Notes: a model not told the origin generated them from the letters alone. 64,000 bases of DNA from Sipunculus nudus (GCA_026874595.1 CM049306.1:1254019-1318018); one strand, 5' to 3'. Shown: positions 36,178-49,014, counted from the first letter of the stretch. Numbers and translations are program-made.

Positions 36178-38804
36178 AGCTCAGCTGACTATAAGTCATC
36201 TGAGCTATAGTCGTGGTCCATTGTCCGTCGTCCGTCCGTCTGACGGTCCGTCCGTCCATCCGTAGATGTGGCACGTTTTGAAACCGTAAGACCTAGGAAT
36301 CCAAAATTCGGCATAATGTTAGATGTCCCCAAGATCTCCTACCAAGCCGAAAACTGGGTCTTTGCAACTTCGTTCCTTTGAGAAATTAAGGAAAAACCTC
36401 AATTTTATATTAAAAACCTATTTACACTTCAGGACTGCCTAATATCAAAACCACTCATCTGTTTTTCCTCATATTTACCATAAATATTCTCTATATAGTT
36501 CCTATGTACATGCCAGAAATTATGTCTGTATTATTTAATTTAAAAAAGTTATGGGCCCAAACATAATGCATTTTGTAAAAAATCAGGAAAGATATTTGAT
36601 CACTTAACACAAAAAATGTTAAAGCTATGGACCTTTTTTCCAGTAATATAACTTTAATTAATCAAAATTAAATTGTATACCCAAAATTAGATGAAAATCT
36701 TTTAAATTTTTTAAAATATTAATAAAAATAAAAAATTGGTACCTTAAATTTTGCCCAACTTTGACCATGGCACGTTTTTTTCCTGTAAGTACTGTGGATT
36801 TAATTTTCACAGCATGTTTTTGTTAGCATTTCAACTGTTAACACCAAAAATTTGAAACCAGTTGATCAAAAACTGTAGATTTTAATCAAGTTTTCAAGCA
36901 CCATGTAACATATTGTTTACATCAAGCTAGTATTATGCGGTTTGCAAGAGCTCAGCTCCCCAGCTTCAGCTCTAAGTTCCTTAAATTTGGCATACAGTTA
37001 GATGTCTCCAAAATCCCCTACCATGCCAAGAATTTGGACACTAGGACTTAATACCTTCGAGATATTAATGAAAAACTTCATTTTTCAATTAAAAACCCAT
37101 TGTTACACTTCAAGACTGCCTAATATCAAAACCACTGATCTGACTTTAATCATTAATAATATACATATTTTTCATTCTCTATGCACATGCCAGAATGATG
37201 TCAGTATTGCTTAATTGTTTTAAGTTATGGGCCCAAACATAATGCACTTTGTAAAAAATCAAGAAATATATTTACTCCCTTAACAAGGGCATTGCTGAAA
37301 CTAGAGATTTTTTTGTCAGGGATGTAACATTATTTAATCAAGATTCAATTGAATACCCAAAATTAGTTCTGAATTTTTCAAATTTTATAAGTTATTAGTA
37401 TAAATATAAAATTAGTACCTTAAATTTTGCCCAACTGTGACCATGGCACGTTTGTTTCCCTTGAGCACTGTTGATATAATTTTCATATCATGCACACATA
37501 AGGATTTCAGCTTTTTAGTTTAGAAAGCTGAAAGAAATTGGCCAAAAATTGTAGCTTTTATTAATGTTTTTTATGAGACCCTGTCAGACTTTGGCTCTCT
37601 CCAGCCCCTCTTGAGTCACCTGTATGTTGACCTTGTTGACCTTTCATCAAATTATGCACGCTTGAGGCGAGGCATACAGGAATCCAGGCAGCTTATGGCC
37701 AGCCACAGTTGATCCAGGTGTCCAACCCAACTCATCTAGTAGTTTTAACCAACAACATAACAATAAACAATAAATAAATAAATTTTTATTGGTTTTTAAT
37801 AACAAATTAAAGAAAAATAGAAAAGGAATTTGTTAGTTTATAATAACAGGAAAATTAACTTGCAGTTACTGATGATATAAGAATCTTGTATTGATGGGTA
37901 GATTGTCACATATTCCAAATAACACCATGCATTCACCTATGGCATTTTTCAGTTCAATTTAAATGATAAAGAAGTAAATCATATTATTCATTACTAATCA
38001 TTAGGGATCATATGAAGGAAATTAATGATAGACAAAGAAGCAGTTGATAATATTAATCTAGATTCCTACTGTGTCTAGTGTGTACATTGATGTGAAATTA
38101 GTCCAAAATGAATTTTTTACAGTTATTTTTTAATATAAATAAAAGCCATAAAACCAGGTACTTATGATCATTATTTAAATGTGTTAATTTTGTATATTCT
38201 GGATTCTCAACATCATTGTTTGGTGAAAACTGAATAAATACCAGACATGGTGCGAATACTTTGTAATTGTATTTAAATACAAATATGATTATATACTCCA
38301 TTATAAAATTTCTTGCATAAAGAATGGGAATTCAGGTAAAAATGAAAGTATATGAATACTCGTGCAAATACTTTCAAAATGTATTCATGAGTGCATTCAT
38401 GAATATATTCTTTAATATTATTTTAATAATCATATCAGTTATATTTCATTTTAAAAAATCATATGATTCTCTAATTATTTTTAATAAAAATTATATTTGG
38501 GACAATATTTGTAATTTTTTTTAATAAATAGTTAAACTCTTATATTATATGTTCTGCTTATAAGTTATATGGCCAAGTCAAAATCTGTGTGACAATAGTA
38601 CTCCATTTGTTAATAAAATAAATGAAATCAATCCTCTTCCCTGTCTCCAAAGGTACTATAAAAATCATACATAAGCTAAACAACAACAACTCATTATACA
38701 GCTTATATAAATTACCACACAAAACCAGCATGTGCCTCATTTCTAAATAATATTTTTTTATCATATATAACAGCTGAGCGTCGTGACCCATAGGTCCCTT
38801 GTTT
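36178..38804 (+). mobile_element. Complete T1 hairpin-headed element, copy B (2.63 kb)
   Basis: Matches copy A (13085-15687) over its whole length with small indels, about 95% by eye. The head hairpin (loop ATA), the GTCC tract (with an inserted TGACG), the AT-rich 3' half and the CAGCTGAGCGTCGTGACC tail are all conserved. The end of CTTGTTT is at 38804. Its first base abuts the last base of T3. High identity to copy A, which lies about 23 kb away outside this gene, implies fairly recent activity or gene conversion. Confidence 0.8.
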
Positions 38805-38975
38805 TTTAATTGTTACAATAATCTAAATGCTGCAAGTTCAAGGATAATAAGTTCTCAGATGTTTTTTGTCACAAGGTCATTGGTTAAGGTCACTGAACTG
38901 TCATTCTGAAAATTTCTTAAAAAATATCCTTCTTTACAATTTCAGCTGAGCGTTGAGACCCATGGGTCCCTAGTT
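38805..38975 (+). repeat. T1 tail fragment
   Basis: A short piece ending CAGCTGAGCGTTGAGACC, CATGGGTCCCTAGTT, with its head missing. It lies between copy B and the next element, so B may have inserted into an older T1 copy. Confidence 0.6.
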
Positions 38976-39465
38976 ATATGCCTGTCATATGACAGGAGTA
39001 TTATGGTATATTCACCATCTGTCAGTCCATCTGTCTGTCCATTAACTTTTAGGCTTGCCATGATAACTTACCGGCACTTCTATAGATTTTCACAAAACTC
39101 ACCATAACTACTTACCAAAAGATTATCTCACCCGAGTTTTGTTATGGGCAAAATCCATGCATTTAAATAAGGTCACGAGTCACTAGGCTACTTTGTGGGT
39201 TTGCCCCGTTAACTTACAAAGAATATGAAGGATTTGGATAAAACTTATTAGAAATGTTAATCAAAAAAATATCTCACCTAAGTTTGATTTCCAGCAAAAT
39301 CCATGCATATTTAATGAGGTCAGAGGTCACCACACTTTGGAAGCACCTTGTTGACTTACCAAAAATCCTATGGATTTTCATGAAACTCATTATACATATT
39401 TAATGAGGTCAGAGGTCACCAGATACACAACGGGCATATTATGCATGTTTGTGGTGCTCTTGTTT
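38976..39465 (+). mobile_element. Fourth-type (T4) hairpin-headed element (0.49 kb)
   Basis: The head ATATGCCTGTCATATGACAGG contains the palindrome CCTGTCATATGACAGG. It is followed by 'ccatctgtctgtccattaac'. The tail has GGGCATAT, an inverted match to ATATGCC of the head, and ends GCTCTTGTTT at 39465. Internal units of roughly 130 bp carry 'caaaatccatgcat' and 'gaggtcagaggtcacca'. It starts exactly where the preceding T1 tail ends. Confidence 0.65.
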
Positions 39466-40246
39466 CCTTTTGTTACACAATAGTATTCACAGCTGTGCAC
39501 ACAGTTAATGTAAGACTTCTAGGGCTCTTGTTTAGAATGACAAACCACAGCAACAGTCTGATATTTAGTAGGACATAAATGGTATAACAATTGGAATTAT
39601 GATGTAAAAATTTATTAATATTCAGACATATTCTGGTAAACTCTTCTTGCAAATCCAAAATAAGGTCACTTATGACCTTTATTTATGTACCATGGCCTTA
39701 AGTAGTGTGTCAGATTTAGCTTAGGGTCATGGCCCACTTGTATTATTTCTTGCATTTTTTTTTGTTTTTGATCATTGGACATAGCACATTTGCTTGCTTT
39801 TTGTGTTGCAGGTATTTTTTTCAGCTGTAGGTAATCTTATACATACATATTTGAAAAAACTACTGTGATAAAGAGTAAAATCTGTTATTGAAAATCTTGT
39901 GATAAAATGAAGGGAATTTGCAATGTATTTGTCAACAATACATTGTGTCAGTGTGTCAGTTAGAGCTATGTTCTGGAACCTTTTTGCTTGATGTTGTTGA
40001 TTTCCTAGTACTGGTCTGCAGGCTCATCCAGTGTAGCAATAGAAAAATGTGCAAAGCAGCTGGTACATGTGGCCGCCGCTGTGGCTAACACATATTAGCC
40101 ATTCAGTGAATTCTAATTAACTATCATTCTACGAAGCCAGTTTGCAGTGTGTGTAACTGATTATGCTGTAACATAACAGATGGACAAGCTGAACCCCCCC
40201 CCCCAGTTATGCCCTATAAGGATTTATGATTGTTTTTGTTACTAAG

Positions 40247-40321
40247 GAAAAAGAACTGGTACCACTACAAGAGGCAGATGACTTTGAGTTTGATATTCCA
40301 CTCCCAAGTAAAGTACAGCAG
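40247..40321 (+). CDS. Exon 4 of unidentified acidic protein (DDFEFDIPLPS motif)
   Basis: 25 codons between acceptor TTTTTGTTACTAAG and a strong donor CAG|GTATGT, phase 0 at both ends. The translation is EKELVPLQEADDFEFDIPLP then SKVQQ. The acidic-aromatic core DDFEFDIPLPS resembles GEFDFDLPSS of the next exon, so the two exons may be an internal duplication carrying a short linear motif (inference). It is surrounded by a mobile-element pile-up upstream and a 26 bp minisatellite starting about 270 bp downstream. Confidence 0.65.
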
Positions 40322-40589
40322 GTATGTAACTCAACCAGATGAAACTCAGGAATGAACTGTTTAAATTAGTGTACACTTTACAACCATCATGTAATCTCTG
40401 GAAAATTTTCTTTGCACCATTTATCTAACAACCAACTGTTAATGGGAAAACAAAAAAAATCGTTTGCCTTTTTGCTTTTGTCTATGCAATAAAAACATTG
40501 CCACAGTTTATTCAATGCATCAGCTCCAATACATGCATGTTAAATCACTGTTTATCAAGTCATTTAACAGAATAAAAATGATGTGTTAT

Positions 40590-43500
40590 CACTGATTTCC
40601 ATCATCACGTGTTATCACTGATTTCTTACATCATGTGTTGTCACTGATTTCTATCATAATGTGTTATTACTTATTTCCACCATCATGTGTTATCACTGAT
40701 TTCCACCATCATGTGTTATCACTGATTTCTATCAGCATGTGTAATCACTGATTTCCTTCATCATGTGTTATCACTGATTTCTAACATCATGTGTTATCAC
40801 TGATTTCCACCATCATGTGTTATCACTGATTTCTATCATCATGTCTTATCACTGATTTCTAACATCATGTGTTATCACTGATTTCTAACATCATGTCTTA
40901 TCACTGGTTTCCACCATCATGTGTTATCATTGGTTTCCACCATCATGTGTTATCACTGATTTCTAACATCATGTGTTATCACTGATTTCTAACATTATGT
41001 GTTATCACTGATTTCCACCATCATGTGTTATCACTGATTTCTTTCATCATGTCTTATGACTGGTTTCCACCATCATGTGTTATCACTGATTTCTACCATC
41101 ATGTCTTATGACTGGTTTCCACCATCATGTGTTATCACTAATTTCTTTCATCATGTCTTATCACTGATTTCCTTCATCATGTCTTATCACTGATTTCCTT
41201 CATCATGTCTTATCACTGATTTCCTTCATCATGTCTTATCACTGATTTCTAACATCATGTGTTATCACTGATTTCCACCATCATGTGTTATCACTGATTT
41301 CTAACATCATGTGTTATCACTGATTTCTATCATCATGTCTTATCACTGGTTTCCACCATCATGTGTTATCACTGATTTCTAACATCATGTGTTATCACTG
41401 ATTTCTATCATCATGTCTTATCACTGATTTCCTTCATCATGTCTTATCACTGATTTCCTTCATCATGTGCTATCACTGATTTCCTTCATCATGTCTTATC
41501 ACTGATTTCCTTCATCATGTGTTATCACTGATTTCCACCATCATGTGTTATCACTCATTTCTATCATCATGTGTTATCACTGATTTCCACCATCATGTGC
41601 TATCACTGATTTCTAACATCATGTGTTATCACTGATTTCTAACATCATGTCTTATCACTGGTTTCCACCATCATGTGTTATCACTGATTTCCACCATCAT
41701 GTGTTATCACTGATTTCTAACATCATGTGTTATCACTGATTTCTAACATCATGTGTTATCACTGATTTCCACCATCATGTGTTATCACTGATTTCTAACA
41801 TCATGTGTTATCACTGATTTCCACTATCATGTGTTGTCACTGATTTCCACCATCATGTGTTATCACTGATTTCTAACATCATGTGTTATCACTGATTTCT
41901 AACATCATGTCTTATCACTGATTTCTTACATCATGTGTTATCACTGATTTCCACCATCATTTCTTATCACTGATTTCTATCATCATGTGTTATCACTGAT
42001 TTCCACCATCATGTGTTATCACTGATTTCTAACATCATGTGTTAATACTGATTTTTTTACATCATGTGTTGTCACTGATTTCTATCATTATGTGTTATCA
42101 CTTATTTCCACCATCATGTGTTATCACTGACTTCCACCATCATGTGTTATCACTGATTTCTATCATCATGTCTTATCACTGATTTCCTCCATCATGTCTT
42201 ATCACTGATTTCTAACATCATGTGTTATCACTGATTTCCACCATCATGTGTTATCACTGATTTCTATCATCAAACCTTATCACTGATTTCTAACATCATG
42301 TGTTATCACTGATTTCTAACATCATGTCTTATCACTGGTTTCCACCATCATGTGTTATCACTGATTTCCACCATCATGTGTTATCACTGATTCCCACCAT
42401 CATGTGTTATCACTGATTTCTATCATCATGTCTTATCACTGATTTCCACCATCATGTGTTATCACTGATTTCTAACATCATGTGTTATCACTGATTTCTA
42501 ACATCATGTCTTATCACTGGTTTCCACCATCATGTGTTATCACTGGTTTCCACCATCATGTGTTATCACTGATTTCTAACATCATGTGTTATCACTGATT
42601 TCCACCATCATGTGTTATCACTGATTTCTAACATCATGTCTTATGACTTGTTTCCACCATCATGTGTTATCACTGATTTCTAACATCATGTGTTATCACT
42701 GATTTCCACCATCATGTGTTATCACTGATTTCCATCATCACGTGTTATCACTGATTTCTTACATCATGTGTTGTCACTGATTTCTATCATCATGTGTTAT
42801 CACTTATTTCCACCATCATGTGGTATCACTGACTTCCACCATCATGTCTTATCACTGATTTCTATCATCATGTCTTATCACTGATTTCCTTCATCATGTC
42901 TTATCACTGATTTCTAACATCATGTGTTATCACTGATTTCCACCATCATGTGTTATCACTGATTTTTATCATCATGTCTTATCACTGATTTCTAACATCA
43001 TGTGTTATCACTGATTTCTAACATCATGTCTTATCACTGGTTTCCACCATCATGTGTTATCATTGGTTTCCACCATCATGTGTTATCACTGATTTCTAAC
43101 ATCATGTGTTATCACTGATTTCTAACATTATGTGTTATCACTGATTTCCACCATCATGTGTTATCACTGATTTCTTTCATCATGTCTTATGACTGGTTTC
43201 CACCATCATGTGTTATCACTGATTTCTACCATCATGTCTTATGACTGGTTTCCACCATCATGTGTTATCACTAATTTCTTTCATCATGTCTTATCACTGA
43301 TTTCCTTCATCATGTCTTATCACTGATTTCCTTCATCATGTCTTATCACTGATTTCCTTCATCATGTCTTATCACTGATTTCTAACATCATGTGTTATCA
43401 CTGATTTCCACCATCATTTCTTATCACTGATTTCTATCATCATGTGTTATCACTGATTTCCACCATCATGTGTTATCACTAATTTCTAACATCATGTGTT

Positions 43501-46110
43501 AATACTGATTTTTTTACATCATGTGTTGTCACTGATTTCTATCATCATGTGTTATCACTTATTTCCACCATCATGTGTTATCACTGACTTCCACCATCAT
43601 GTGTTATCACTGATTTCTATCATCATGTCTTATCACTGATTTCCTCCATCATGTCTTATCACTGATTTCTAACATCATGTGTTATCACTGATTTCCACCA
43701 TCATGTGTTATCACTGATTTCTATCATCAAACCTTATCACTGATTTCTAACATCATGTGTTATCACTGATTTCTAACATCATGTCTTATCACTGGTTTCC
43801 ACCATCATGTGTTATCACTGATTTCCACCATCATGTGTTATCACTGATTCCCACCATCATGTGTTATCACTGATTTCTATTATCATGTCTTATCACTGAT
43901 TTCCACCATCATGTGTTATCACTGATTTCTAACATCATGTGTTATCACTGATTTCTAACATCATGTCTTATCACTGGTTTCCACCATCATGTGTTATCAC
44001 TGGTTTCCATCATCACGTGTTATCACTGATTTCTTACATCATGTGTTGTCACTGATTTCTATCATCATGTGTTATCACTTATTTCCACCATCATGTGGTA
44101 TCACTGACTTCCACCATCATGTCTTATCACTGATTTCTATCATCATGTCTTATCACTGATTTCCTTCATCATGTCTTATCACTGATTTCTAACATCATGT
44201 GTTATCACTGATTTCTATCATCATGTCTTATCACTGATTTCCTTCATCATGTCTTATCACTGATTTCCTTCATCATGTGTTATCACTGATTTCCACCATC
44301 ATGTGTTATCACTCATTTCTATCATCATGTGTTATCACTGATTTCCACCATCATGTGCTATCACTGATTTCTAACATCATGTGTTATCACTGATTTCTAA
44401 CATCATGTCTTATCACTGGTTTCCACCATCATGTGTTATCACTGATTTCCACCATCATGTGTTATCACTGATTTCTAACATCATGTGTTATCACTGATTT
44501 CTAACATCATGTCTTATCACTGATTTCCACCATCATGTGTTATCACTGATTTCTAACATCATGTGTTATCACTGATTTCCACTATCATGTGTTGTCACTG
44601 ATTTCCACCATCATGTGTTATCACTGATTTCTAACATCATGTGTTATCACTGATTTCTAACATCATGTCTTATCACTGATTTCTTACATCATGTGTTATC
44701 ACTGATTTCCACCATCATTTCTTATCACTGATTTCTATCATCATGTGTTATCACTGATTTCCACCATCATGTGTTATCACTGATTTCTAACATCATGTGT
44801 TAATACTGATTTTTTTACATCATGTGTTGTCACTGATTTCTATCATCATGTGTTATCACTTATTTCCACCATCATGTGTTATCACTGACTTCCACCATCA
44901 TGTGTTATCACTGATTTCTATCATCATGTCTTATCACTGATTTCCTCCATCATGTCTTATCACTGATTTCTAACATCATGTGTTATCACTGATTTCCACC
45001 ATCATGTGTTATCACTGATTTCCACCATCATGTGTTATCACTGATTTCTATCATCAAACCTTATCACTGATTTCTAACATCATGTGTTATCACTGGTTTC
45101 CACCATCATGTGTTATCACTGATTTCCACCATCATGTGTTATCACTGATTCCCACCATCATGTGTTATCACTGATTTCTATCATCATGTCTTATCACTGA
45201 TTTCCACCATCATGTGTTATCACTGATTTCTAACATCATGTGTTATCACTGATTTCTAACATCATGTCTTATCACTGGTTTCCACCATCATGTCTTATCA
45301 CTGGTTTCAACCATCATGTGTTATCACTGGTTTCCACCATCATGTGTTGTCACTGATTTCTAACATCATGTGTTGTCACTTATTTCCACCATCATGTGTT
45401 ATCACTGACTTCTATCATCATGTCTTATGACTTGTTTCCACCATCATGTGTTATCACTGATTTCTATCATCATGTCTTATGACTGGTTTCCACCATCATG
45501 TGTTATCACTGATTTCTATCATCATGTCTTATCATTGATTTCCACCATCATGTGTTATCACTGATTTCTATCATCATGTCCTATCACTGATTTCCACCAT
45601 CATGTGTAATCACTGATTTCTATCATTATGTCATATCACTGATTTCCACCATCATGTGTTATTACTTATTTCCACCATCATGTGTTATCACTGATTTCTA
45701 TCATCATGTGTTATCACTTATTTCCACCATCATGTGTTATCACTTCTTTCTATCATCATGTGTTATCACTGGTTTCCACCATCATGTGTTATCACTGATT
45801 TCTATCATCATGTGTTATCACTTATTTCCACCATCATGTGTTATCACTGATTTCTATCATCATGTCTTATCACTGGTTTCCACCATCATGTGTTATCACT
45901 GATTTCTATTATCATGTCTTATCACTGGTTTCCACCATCATGTGTTATCACTGTTTTCTATCATCATGTGTTATCACTTATTTCCACCATCATGTGTTAT
46001 CACTGTTTTCTATCATTAATTGTTATCACTGATTTCCATTATCATTTGTTTTCACTGATTTCCATCATCATTTGTTATCACTGATATCTAACATCATGTT
46101 GTTCATAATT
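40590..46110. repeat. Minisatellite M4 (26 bp unit, ~210 copies)
   Basis: Unit 'tgttatcactgatttccacc' + 'atcatg', period 26 bp over 5.5 kb. Unit variants (tctaac, ttcctt, tctatc, cttatgactgg) recur in the same order in long blocks. 40897-41284 matches 43030-43418 (offset about 2133 bp). The rare variant 'gttaatactgattttttt' occurs at 42041, 43498 and 44799, and 'atcaaaccttatcactg' follows each of these about 230-260 bp later. This is higher-order repeat structure of roughly 1.3-1.5 kb and 2.1 kb, all near multiples of 26. Confidence 0.95.
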
Positions 46111-46189
46111 CAGCTGATGTTTTAACTTCCTTACATTACACATTTATTTTTGTAACAAAGACAGTAACATTATATCAAAAACAGTTTTT

Positions 46190-46640
46190 GAATTGGGCTT
46201 GACCAGCTAGACCTGGGGACTTGGCTGTGACCAGTTAGACCTGGAGACTTAGACTTGACCAGCAATAAGCAGGGATTTGGATTTCACCAGCTTGGACTGG
46301 GGTTTGGACTTGACAAGCTTGGACTAGGGTTTGGACCTGATCAGGTAGGACTTGGTTTTGGGCTTGACCAGCTTGGACTGGGGCTTGGACTTGACCAGCT
46401 TGGACTGGGGCTTGGACTTGACCAGCTTGGACTGGGGCTTGGACTTGACCAGCTTGGACTGGGGCTTGGACTTGACCAGCTTGAACTGGGGTTTGGACTT
46501 AACCTGCTTGGACTGGGGCTTTGACTTGACCAGCTTGAACTGGGGTTTGGACTTGACAAGTTTGGACTGGGGCTTGGACTTGACCAGTTTGGACTGGGAA
46601 TTAGACTTGATCAGCTAGAACTTATGATTTTGAATCAGGA
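46190..46640. repeat. Minisatellite M5 (27 bp unit, ~16 copies)
   Basis: Unit 'gacttgaccagcttggactg' + 'gggcttg', 27 bp, with degenerate ends. As 27 is divisible by three, frames encoding a 9-residue repeat stay open on both strands. They are not genes. Confidence 0.9.
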
Positions 46641-46721
46641 CTTTAATTTGATCAGCTAGAATTTGTCTCCACTCAAGATGGGAAAGCATCAATATAAATA
46701 TAACAATGATCTCTTTGACAG

Positions 46722-46772
46722 GAAGAAGATGATGGTGAATTTGATTTTGATCTGCCCAGTTCAACAACAACA
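46722..46772 (+). CDS. Exon 5 of unidentified acidic protein (EFDFDLPSS motif)
   Basis: 17 codons (EEDDGEFDFDLPSSTTT) between acceptor CTCTTTGACAG and an ideal donor ACA|GTAAGT, phase 0 at both ends. It repeats the acidic-aromatic plan of exon 4. No further exon is recognised up to 64000, so the gene probably continues past the window or through an exon that I could not see among the repeats. Confidence 0.65.
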
Positions 46773-47144
46773 GTAAGTATTAAAACAATAAATATTAAAC
46801 ACAAATTTTAACAATTATATTAACTGGTGTTATATTAAATTGTACATTGAATGCAAAAATAAAAGAGAAACACTTCAAACTTTGCAATCAAGAAAGTGTT
46901 TTAAAATCTGATAAACAGACATCCTCAATTATATATTAGAAGTGTAAAAATATTAATCATACATATATTCCTGTCAACAAACAAACTTTGTATAAAATTG
47001 ACTAAAGCAGGTCCTGAGATTTGTTGCAGACACATGAATCGGGCTGAATTGTAGATTTATATCATTATTATATACAAAGAAGTCTTGATAACTGCCAGAA
47101 AGACAATAGAATTTGTGTCATTACCTCTTATTTCTCAGTCACCA
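46773..47144. other. Start of intron 5, AT-rich
   Basis: Unique-looking AT-rich intronic sequence without recognisable features. Confidence 0.5.
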
Positions 47145-49014
47145 TGCAAAGTAGAAAATCATCTGAGCTGAAGCAATTACTCTTTGTCTGTCATCTTACC
47201 ATCTGGCTGGTCATTCTTGAGCAGGGCAAAAATCTACACTGTAAGGGCTTGAAACACCCAACTTAGCCTGATACATCTTGGTAAATCTCCTTGCAAACCA
47301 TAAATTAAGTCACTGAGACCTATATTCTCCTAGATAAGTTGCGCAAAAAATGTGTATCAACACCTCAGAAATTAAGTCCCCAGACAGTAAAATTCCTGAA
47401 AAGGCCAGAATTCTCAGGAACAGCTGCATTGACTGCCTTGTAATCTGGGGCGCTAATTGATCATAAAGGATGTTATATGTTGCAGACGACTGGTGGCACC
47501 ACCTGCATTATTTCTATTTCCCAGTATTTTTGAAGATGACAATTTACAGCCATCAGGAAAAACTTTAGCAGGCCAAAAATCATAACAATATGGCGAAGGA
47601 AAATCAAACTTCACATGCTTAAAGATACTGATAGGTCATCTGAGGAAATCACATTTCAGCACCTGACAAGCCAAGACTCTTGTCTGTAAGATAACATAAA
47701 AAAGGCCAGGTATATCAGGAAAAACTAAATTGTCATGAAACAGTGAATGCTTACTGTTCCTGTAGAACACAAACTGCTGCATGAAACATTGAATGCTTAC
47801 TGTTCCTGTAGAACACAAACTGCTGCATGAAACATTGAATGCTTACTGTTCCTGTAGAACACAAACTGCTGCATGAAACAGTGAATGCTTACTGTTCCTG
47901 TAGAATACAAACTGCTGCATGAAACAGTGAATGCTTACTGTTCCTGTAGAATACAAACTGCTGCATGAAACAGTGAATGCTTACTGTTCCTGTAGAATAC
48001 AAACTGCTGCATGAAACAGTGAATGCTTACTGTTCCTGTAGAATACAAACTGCTGCATGAAACAGTGAATGCTTACTGTTCCTGTAGAACACAAACTGCT
48101 GCATGAAACAGTGAATGCTTACTGTTCCTGTAGAACACAAACTGCTGCATGAAACAGTGAATGCTTACTGTTCCTGTAGAACACAAACTGCTGCATGAAA
48201 CAGTGAATGCTTACTGTTCCTGTAGAACACAAACTGCTGCATGAAACAGTGAATGCTTACTGTTCCTGTAGAACACAAACTGCTGCATGAAACAGTGAAT
48301 GCTTAGTGTTCCTGTAGAACACAAACTGCTGCATGAAACAGTGAATGCTTACTGTTCCTGTAGAACACAAACTGCTGCATGAAACAGTGAATGCTTACTG
48401 TTCCTGTAGAACACAAACTGCTGCATGAAACAGTGAATGCTTACTGTTCCTGTAGAACACAAACTGCTGCATGAAACAGTGAATGCTTACTGTTCCTGTA
48501 GAACACAAACTGCTGCATGAAACAGTGAATGCTTACTGTTCCTGTAGAACACAAACTGCTGCATGAAACAGTGAATGCTTACTGTTCCTGTAGAACACAA
48601 ACTGCTGCATGAAACAGTGAATGCCTACTGTTCCTGTAGAACACAAACTGCTGCATGAAACAGTGAATGCTTACTGTTCCTGTAGAACACAAACTGCTGC
48701 ATGAAACAGTGAATGCTTACTGTTCCTGTAGAACACAAACTGCTGCATGAAACAGTGAATGCCTACTGTTCCTGTAGAATACAAACTGCTGCATGAAACA
48801 GTGAATGCTTACTGTTCCTGTAGAACACAAACTGCTGCATGAAACAGTGAATGCTTACTGTTCCTGTAGAACACAAACTGCTGCATGAAACAGTGAATGC
48901 TTACTGTTCCTGTAGAACACAAACTGCTGCATGAAACAGTGAATGCCTTCTGTTCCAGTAGAACACAAACTGCTGCATAAGACTGGTGGAACCATCTGCA
49001 ATATTTCCTTTTTA
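47145..49014 (+). repeat. T1-like fragment that has grown a minisatellite (M6 host)
   Basis: Begins with a degenerate T1 head (ATCATCTGAGCTGAAGCAAT) and the usual 'tttgtctgtcatcttaccatctgg'. The interior units contain 'gactggtggcaccacctgcat'. The 46 bp array M6 (47734-48980) sits inside a unit, between 'aactaaattgtcatgaaa' and 'gactggtggaaccatctgc'. The same junction is unexpanded elsewhere (near 50200-50260). No coding function is seen. Confidence 0.65.
47734..48980. repeat. Minisatellite M6 (46 bp unit, ~27 copies, very homogeneous)
   Basis: Unit 'gaatgcttactgttcctgta' + 'gaacacaaactgctgcatga' + 'aacagt', 46 bp. Variation is limited to a few sites (acac/atac, gctt/gcct, ctt/gtt), so the expansion is recent. 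Confidence 0.95.

Larger units (their letters stand above)
33885..40246 (+). other. Intron 3 of the acidic-protein gene
   Basis: 6.36 kb from GTAGCT to an acceptor TTTTTGTTACTAAG. It contains a T1 fragment (33949-34290), T3 (34741-36177), T1 copy B (36178-38804), a T1 tail (to 38975) and a fourth-type element (38976-39465). The last 0.78 kb is AT-rich with a poly-C run near 40194-40204. No exon is recognised inside. Confidence 0.6.
40322..46721 (+). other. Intron 4 of the acidic-protein gene, mostly satellite
   Basis: 6.4 kb, of which about 6 kb are minisatellites M4 and M5. About 270 bp of unique sequence follows the donor, and about 85 bp precede the CTCTTTGACAG acceptor. Confidence 0.65.

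Noticed and set aside
40590-46110. CRISPR-like appearance of regular short repeats
   Set aside because: Units are contiguous with no unique spacers, the host is eukaryotic, and no cas-like genes exist.
46255-46618. Frames with 9-residue Gly/Leu/Asp repeats
   Set aside because: Artefact of the 27 bp M5 unit, open on both strands.
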